DNA from: Balanoglossus misakiensis
Taxonomy: Eukaryota > Hemichordata
Length of the DNA stretch: 64,000 nucleotides
NCBI GenBank assembly: GCA_040954595.2
Contig: CM082578.2
Span: 12,772,001-12,836,000, forward strand
Direction of reading: 5' to 3'
The notes under the pieces are model-generated. The model searched no databases. It saw only the letters and a program-made list of their open reading frames with translations, and had not been told where the DNA came from. Below, piece by piece: positions 59,901 to 64,000 of this stretch (position 1 is the first letter of the stretch; every line of letters begins with the position of its first letter). Made by a program: the position numbers and the translations under genes.

Positions 59901-62900
59901 TCAATTCATTTACAGTGTGTCTCAAGTCGCTATCAAAATTACAAACACACAACTTCATGTTACCCGTAAGCCGCAGATCAGACCCTCCCATCTCTGATCC
60001 AGGTCATCGTCTCTTTTTTGCCCTGAATGAGACCCGGCCTTCTGGCTATATGGATTGATTTCACAATCGAGACAAGGGGCCCTCCTCTCCCGTCTGGGGT
60101 ATTCCGTTTCCGTCAAGGTGGATACGGCTCGTACTCTGCGGAGTCCCCGAGTCCCAGGCGAATCTCTGAATATCTCCGCCAGAAGTAAATGCAGTGCAAA
60201 TACCGGTACCCATAGCGTGCATTCTCGTTTCTGCTGAGAGGCGAAAAAAAATCCCACAGTCTTGGCGCTCGCGATTTACTCCCACTCGCGCGTTTTAAAG
60301 AAATATAATCACTACTTTGTGTGATGAGATTGGACGTTTCAACGAGCGAGAGGCGCTCGGCAATGGTAATTACAGCATCAGCATTAGCCGTCGATAACGA
60401 CATTCTTAGCCCGCAGATCAGTACGTGAGTTGCCACAAATCTTGATTATTCCGACAAATTTAGCTTGCGTTGCTCCTTTTCTCGTTTTGCCTGCTGTGAG
60501 ACAGTTGATAACTGGACATCTACAACTTCCACTTACGTCCCATCGCCAACGACGGCGATAACCCATACCGGCGAATGTTTGAGATGTTGATTTGATAATA
60601 TATCAAGAAGAACAAAATATCTTTGTAAAAATAATAAATTCAGATAATCATTTTGGTGCATTTATACTCCGGTCTCGTTTGTAATATTTGGGCCATGTGC
60701 AACAGTGAAAAAACACGGGGTCTGTATACGAGCACTTAGTGGAGTCACCCAGTAATAGTGGTTGTAAAAGAGAATAGAACGATGTAAGCGCCATATTTAT
60801 AATATCCTTGGAGATTAAACTGTATATCGAAGCTGACAATGCTATCACGGGACACTTTTTACGAGTGCTTATATTGCCTCGTTCTGAATCCATTAGCGAG
60901 TTGTTCTGCACGCTGTCCGATGAACCGTTAATTGTGAGACCGTACGCCCGGCCTGCTTATATTCAAACGACGGAGAAAAAGAAACTAATCAAGAACCCGA
61001 AATTGTGTCTTATAAGAAATATGTTTAAATGTCCGAAGAAAGTCGAAAATTGGGGTCGACTTTGCGATTTTGGCCGTTTCATGGAAATCTTCCATGTAAT
61101 AACGTGTTGTAAACTGGAAGAAATGTATAGCCCTGATGACCTAATATATAGGCAAGTATGGCACACAGCCACACGAAGGCATTAATGCTCTAAATTGTTT
61201 TAGTTAGCCCACAGTGAATCATAAAGACAAACACGTTAGCTGTGATTATTGCGGGATATACTGCATCCATTAAACAGTTAAGCCACAAGTCCTTGAATTT
61301 CCCCGCCATAGAGTAACAGGTCAAGTGGAAATCTAAGCGTGCGTGCTAGAAGTATCCGTGCTCTTTGTTCGCAATTGGCTGTCCCCTTTCTCGCTGACGT
61401 CACAGATCCGTTCAGTATAACTACTGCGATTAGATCTGAAAACGTGCAACCTTGAAGGTTCACAAAATGACCAAGACACACTACTGTGACAAACAACAGA
61501 TCTAAACGTCAATTGACGCCTACAATATTGCCTATAGTCAAAAGTCAAATGCCGACAGTCACTGTATCACCTGAATTGTGGATGTAAACACATACACAAC
61601 GACTTTACTTTAGTTTAAAATCTAACCATCGCAACCAACAAACCATCAAGGCCAGTCAGTCAGGGTACAATTGCCAGTTCTCAATTTCTCCAGCAAGCAA
61701 ACTGGTCGTGCTCACACTGTATCTAGTTCGTTGCATTTCCTATTGACAAATGGACCATCTTCAATGCTTTTTCTCAAATGATTTTGAGAGTCTGCAAACT
61801 AGTCTTCTGCACGGCTGACTTTAAGTATTGACGAGTGTATCACTTGAAGGAAAAGAACTGTCTTTGATAGCTTATATCACGAATCTGTGAAAACGTGATC
61901 GTTTGCAAAAAGATATGTAACATTGTCACCAAAAGCAAATGTGTTAAGCCCCGTGGAGGACTATCATACTTTGATGTGACGTGATGTGATGTGAATTCAC
62001 ATTACGCCGTTTTCAAAGCTACAGGGGCTTGAGATTTTCGTGTATGATATGCGATCTCGTGTGCCTGCAGTTACATTGTGGTGTAGTTGCCAATCCGAAA
62101 TGCCCAGGGTCGCTACCTCCTCCAAAAGTCTGAAGTAACGACAGAGCGGATTGTTGAACAACTTCACAATTGAAACAAGCATGTCGGGAAACGATCTAAA
62201 CGTTATTCAAACCCCTCGCTGTCTTGTTCTCCTTTCCACGCACAGAAAGCCAAATGGTTGTGTCACATGTGCCAGAAGAGGCGGCATCTATACACTAGCT
62301 CAGGGATGTGGTACCACGGAACCAGGCCTGGACTAAGCAGAGGGAGCAGCGTGGAAGAGGCGATGTCGGCAATGAGTGCGGCGGTACGTATTCACATCCG
62401 ATATATTTGTTTCTTCGATCATTTAAAGCATGTGAGGTGTATAGGCAAGCGATGTCTAATTTTGCCGTTTCTGCTCTATTTTTTCACTACCTGTTTAATG
62501 TATGTGTGTTATGTTTAAAGTCTATGGGATTTGTATACTGTTGTCATGTCTCCCAAATGTGGTGGAAGGCCTTCGCGATTGTCTATATTTGAGTTCTCAG
62601 CAAACGCCATGTCAGTATTTGAAATCTCGCAGAGTTCTTCTCACGTGGGCAAAAGTGACAATCATTATCTACTATAGTACTGGTTGTTTCCATGGAAACG
62701 CGAGCGGTTCGGCATCTTTTGCTCGGCAAAACCTCGAGCGATAAGCGTGAATAGCAATGTGGAGCTGATATCGTCCCTTTGGTGAAGAGAACAAACGTGG
62801 CAGATAGCTCATCGAACGAGAGTTTTTGTCATCACAGCAATGCGATGTAAATTGCATAGAATCTTACGTCAATATAACAATGTTTTGTGATTGCACATAG

Positions 62901-63638
62901 CCAGATAACAATCCTACGTCATCGCTACGATGCCAAGTGATTGTAACAGAACCTAACGGTATTACACCTAACCAGCGTATTATGTGAATCTTTACAAATC
63001 TGCTGGTTTCAAACCTGATTATGCTTACGTAGGGTAAAAGACTCATTAGACATAGAACTCATGGTCAGGGGGAACTTCCGCTTTGTGTAATTTGCCACAT
63101 TTAAGTTTGTAGCATGTGCAGGTTCAATTTAGTAATCATATGATAAGTTACCATGTAGACGAGTTCATGAAACCTAACCTAAATGGTGCATAAATTGTAC
63201 CGGGTGATGTATATTAGTATGAACTGAAATATCATACTGTAATGTTTTACCCCGTTCCTCATCCAATACTCTTCAATGATGTATGTTTCGCCGAATGTCT
63301 ATCTAGTTTAGGAAATCCAATAATCTTTCCGGAGAGTAATGAAATAGTTATGAACTGTCACGTGGTGGTGATGATGAAGATGATTGATTGACACATTTCG
63401 CTCGGTTGGATTCGATAAGTTAGAATTTTACAAACTCATTCATTCATTCATTCATTCATTCATTCATTCATTCATTCATTCATTCATTCATTCATTCATT
63501 CATTCATTCATTCAACCAGGTACCGACTGTCTGTGATGATAGACAATAAGTGTACACTATATAAATGTCTGTTTTTTTTATTTCAGGAGAGAAGATCGTC
63601 AACGCCAATGTCTGAAGATTCGTACGCAGGCGCAGCAG
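41744..63638 (+). CDS. Rab-effector, RIM/rabphilin/Slp/Noc2 class (5' part)
   Basis: Exons 41744-41964, 42447-42684, 62246-62383 and 63587-63638 (end uncertain), joined without phase break. The start is ATG GGT AAC at 41744. Residues 1-37 are acidic and Ser-rich. Residues 38-75 (DLSHLTEEERSQITGVLQRA and onward) form the Rab-binding helix. Eight cysteines follow as CPIC, CEDC, CRKC and CHMC, a FYVE-related double zinc finger, and then SSGMWYHG, the S-G-x-W tail motif of this family. Such proteins bind GTP-loaded Rab3 or Rab27 and tether secretory vesicles. DLSHLTEEER favours RIM, while the VCEDC/CRKCG pattern is as close to rabphilin or Noc2. C2 or PDZ domains that would decide lie downstream of the window. 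Confidence 0.82.
42447..42684 (+). CDS. Rab-effector exon 2: first zinc-finger half
   Basis: Residues 74-153. It contains the end of the helix (ELEQEYSSFAHNIVRRA), then CPIC, a Gly/Glu/Asp-rich loop (AAEGERGGDDDVDRG), CEDC and CRKC. The donor after ACG AAG is GTGAGT. The loop between the first two cysteine pairs is longer and more acidic than in the RIM and rabphilin family as I know it, and the exon is GC-rich. Confidence 0.85.
44909..44921. repeat. Poly(C) tract of 13
   Basis: Thirteen consecutive C in the large intron. Confidence 0.85.
48466..48473. promoter_or_regulatory. CRE/ATF-type palindrome TGACGTCA
   Basis: Exact 8-bp CRE in an AT-rich part of the large intron, flanked by GTCGACG. 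A single short motif, so it is only a candidate intronic regulatory site. Confidence 0.2.
50354..50386. repeat. Perfect 33-bp hairpin
   Basis: TACATTACCCGCACTT at 50354-50369, one central T, then the exact complement at 50371-50386. Both 16-nt arms are perfect, and the sequence next to the right arm repeats GTAATGTAAT. It resembles the core of a small foldback element. Confidence 0.85.
51080..51090 (+). promoter_or_regulatory. Second YY1-type motif (AAAATGGCGGC) in the large intron
   Basis: The same 11-mer as at 41561-41571, in a locally CpG-rich stretch (about 50870-51220). It could mark an alternative internal promoter of the Rab effector or an unannotated transcript. A 14-codon frame starts at its ATG (51082-51123). 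Confidence 0.3.
52165..52280. repeat. Inverted repeat with 32/34-bp arms
   Basis: The arm at 52165-52196 (AGGGAGCC, CAGTAATTACAGGGG, TGGGCCG) is complementary to 52247-52280 with one short length difference in the G/C run and two mismatches. The loop is 50 bp. The compact stem with AT core and GC ends looks like a foldback or MITE-type element. Confidence 0.75.
57895..57910. repeat. Poly(C) tract of 16
   Basis: Sixteen consecutive C, the longest of four such tracts in the window. Confidence 0.85.
58957..59099. mobile_element. Foldback element, about 65-bp arms with 12-nt loop
   Basis: The arm at 58957-59021 pairs with 59034-59099 at roughly nine of ten positions, with the outer 29 bp exact. 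Recognisable pieces are CACCCCCAGCCATGGTATA, ATTTTGACCAGTTCA and CATATACGCAC and their complements. Transcribed within the intron it would form a long nearly perfect RNA hairpin. No coding capacity. Confidence 0.85.
59100..59268. mobile_element. 169-bp element with 23-bp terminal inverted repeats
   Basis: The ends at 59100-59122 and 59246-59268 are inverted repeats identical at 22 of 23 positions (left end begins ATTATATTATGCCAGTATAT). The interior is AT-rich and non-coding. It directly abuts the foldback at 58957-59099, so the two may be halves of one composite element. Fits a MITE, family not identified. Confidence 0.75.
62246..62383 (+). CDS. Rab-effector exon 3: second zinc-finger half and SGxW motif
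   Basis: Residues 154-199, phase 0 at both ends. KAKWLCHMCQKRRHLYTSSG with MWYHG continues directly from exon 2 and completes the eight-cysteine finger and the conserved Ser-Gly-x-Trp segment. The donor GTACGT follows ATG AGT GCG GCG. The reading frame begins with Lys-Ala-Lys-Trp, which matches the W-(L/V)-C position in the family. Confidence 0.88.
62384..63586 (+). other. Intron 3 of the Rab effector
   Basis: 1.2 kb from GTACGT to the acceptor TTTCAG at 63586. Apart from the CATT microsatellite at 63437-63514 I see nothing notable. Confidence 0.7.
63437..63514. repeat. CATT tetranucleotide microsatellite
   Basis: About 19 near-perfect CATT units, 70 bp upstream of the last visible exon. 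Confidence 0.95.
63587..63638 (+). CDS. Rab-effector exon 4 (Ser-rich linker; 3' end uncertain)
   Basis: It starts at GAG after TTTCAG in phase 0 and encodes ERRSSTPMSEDSYAGAA. A consensus donor, CAG|GTGAGG, follows 63638 and would leave phase 1. If that donor is skipped, the frame runs on through a Ser/Glu/Arg-rich stretch to TAA at 63782-63784, giving a 264-residue zinc-finger-only product. Both readings are possible from sequence alone. Confidence 0.6.
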
Positions 63639-63784
63639 GTGAGGGGCGAGAACGAAAACAATTAGAACATTCTGAGTCGTCGGAGGAAAGACCTGAGAGC
63701 GAAAGCCGTTCGCGAGGTTCGTACAGTAATACAGATCACTTGTTAGGCAGACGGAGTGGAGCATTCCGGGACGCGCCAAATTAA

Positions 63785-64000
63785 ACTGCGAAGACCTCAG
63801 AAGAACTCAAACGACTCCAGGCTGCAACATTCAAATAAGATGAAAATAATTGGAGATGCGAAATTTTCGGCAGAGAATGTCGGATGTTCGGTTGTTCTGC
63901 ACGTTTTACCGATTAAGATTGGTGATATATATTTAATTTAATTCCTTATATGTTTATTGCATTGTTGATATAAAGGTGACACGCAGATTTATGTATTATA
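63785..64000. other. Sequence after the last supported exon
   Basis: AT-rich, no exon seen. It is intron if the donor at 63639 is used, or 3' UTR if the exon reads through to the stop at 63784. No AATAAA is present within the remaining window. Confidence 0.4.

Larger units (their letters stand above)
42685..62245 (+). other. 19.6-kb intron inside the zinc finger
   Basis: Bounded by GTGAGT at 42685 and a pyrimidine tract ending CACGCACAG at 62245. It splits the eight-cysteine finger between the sixth and seventh cysteines. I find no nested gene with domain evidence. Contents supported: poly(C) tracts, palindromes at 50354-50386 and 52165-52280, a foldback with a TIR element at 58957-59268, a second YY1-type motif at 51080-51090, and a CRE-type TGACGTCA at 48466-48473. 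An ORF of 221 codons at 48886-49551 has no recognisable signature. Confidence 0.8.

Overview
The window is nuclear DNA of an animal. Its genes are split by GT-AG introns with pyrimidine-rich acceptors, and the introns and spacers are AT-leaning and full of simple repeats and short inverted-repeat elements. An invertebrate-type lysozyme next to an inter-alpha-trypsin-inhibitor heavy chain (ITIH) suggests a marine invertebrate. A non-vertebrate deuterostome such as a hemichordate or echinoderm fits best, but a lophotrochozoan is not excluded. Species is an inference. All exon models below were built by hand from splice consensus and unbroken reading phase.

Layout. (1) 383-20573, plus strand: the 3' part of a giant gene. 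Forty-six exons join without a phase break into about 2,928 residues. It runs from a degenerate cupredoxin-like region through a chitobiase-C-terminal-like module, a 407-residue acidic exon and about 16 fibronectin-III-like modules (one split by a coiled coil), to a thioredoxin-like domain with a WCLASK active site. I do not recognise the protein; the N-terminus lies upstream. (2) 20574-26110: 3' UTR and intergenic DNA with small inverted-repeat elements. (3) 26111-28312, minus strand: a complete three-exon i-type lysozyme of 179 residues. (4) 28313-29425: a 1.1-kb spacer between divergent genes. (5) 29426-39301, plus strand: a complete 13-exon ITIH gene of 927 residues with signal peptide, VIT domain, vWA domain with intact MIDAS, and a C-terminal domain that opens at the Asp-Pro-His-Phe motif. 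(6) 39302-41743: intergenic DNA and a promoter region. (7) 41744 to beyond 63638, plus strand: the 5' part of a Rab-effector gene of the RIM/rabphilin/Slp/Noc2 class, with its Rab-binding helix and eight-cysteine zinc finger split by a 19.6-kb intron.

The genes do not form a pathway. The lysozyme and ITIH are both predicted secreted proteins transcribed divergently from one spacer. The first gene's product could not be placed in a compartment because its N-terminus is missing. The Rab effector would act on vesicle membranes. The most novel items are the mosaic giant protein with a one-cysteine thioredoxin motif, the heavy-chain linkage motif in an invertebrate ITIH, a 65-bp-arm foldback beside a 169-bp terminal-inverted-repeat element in the big Rab-effector intron, and a 93-bp MITE-like family with two copies.
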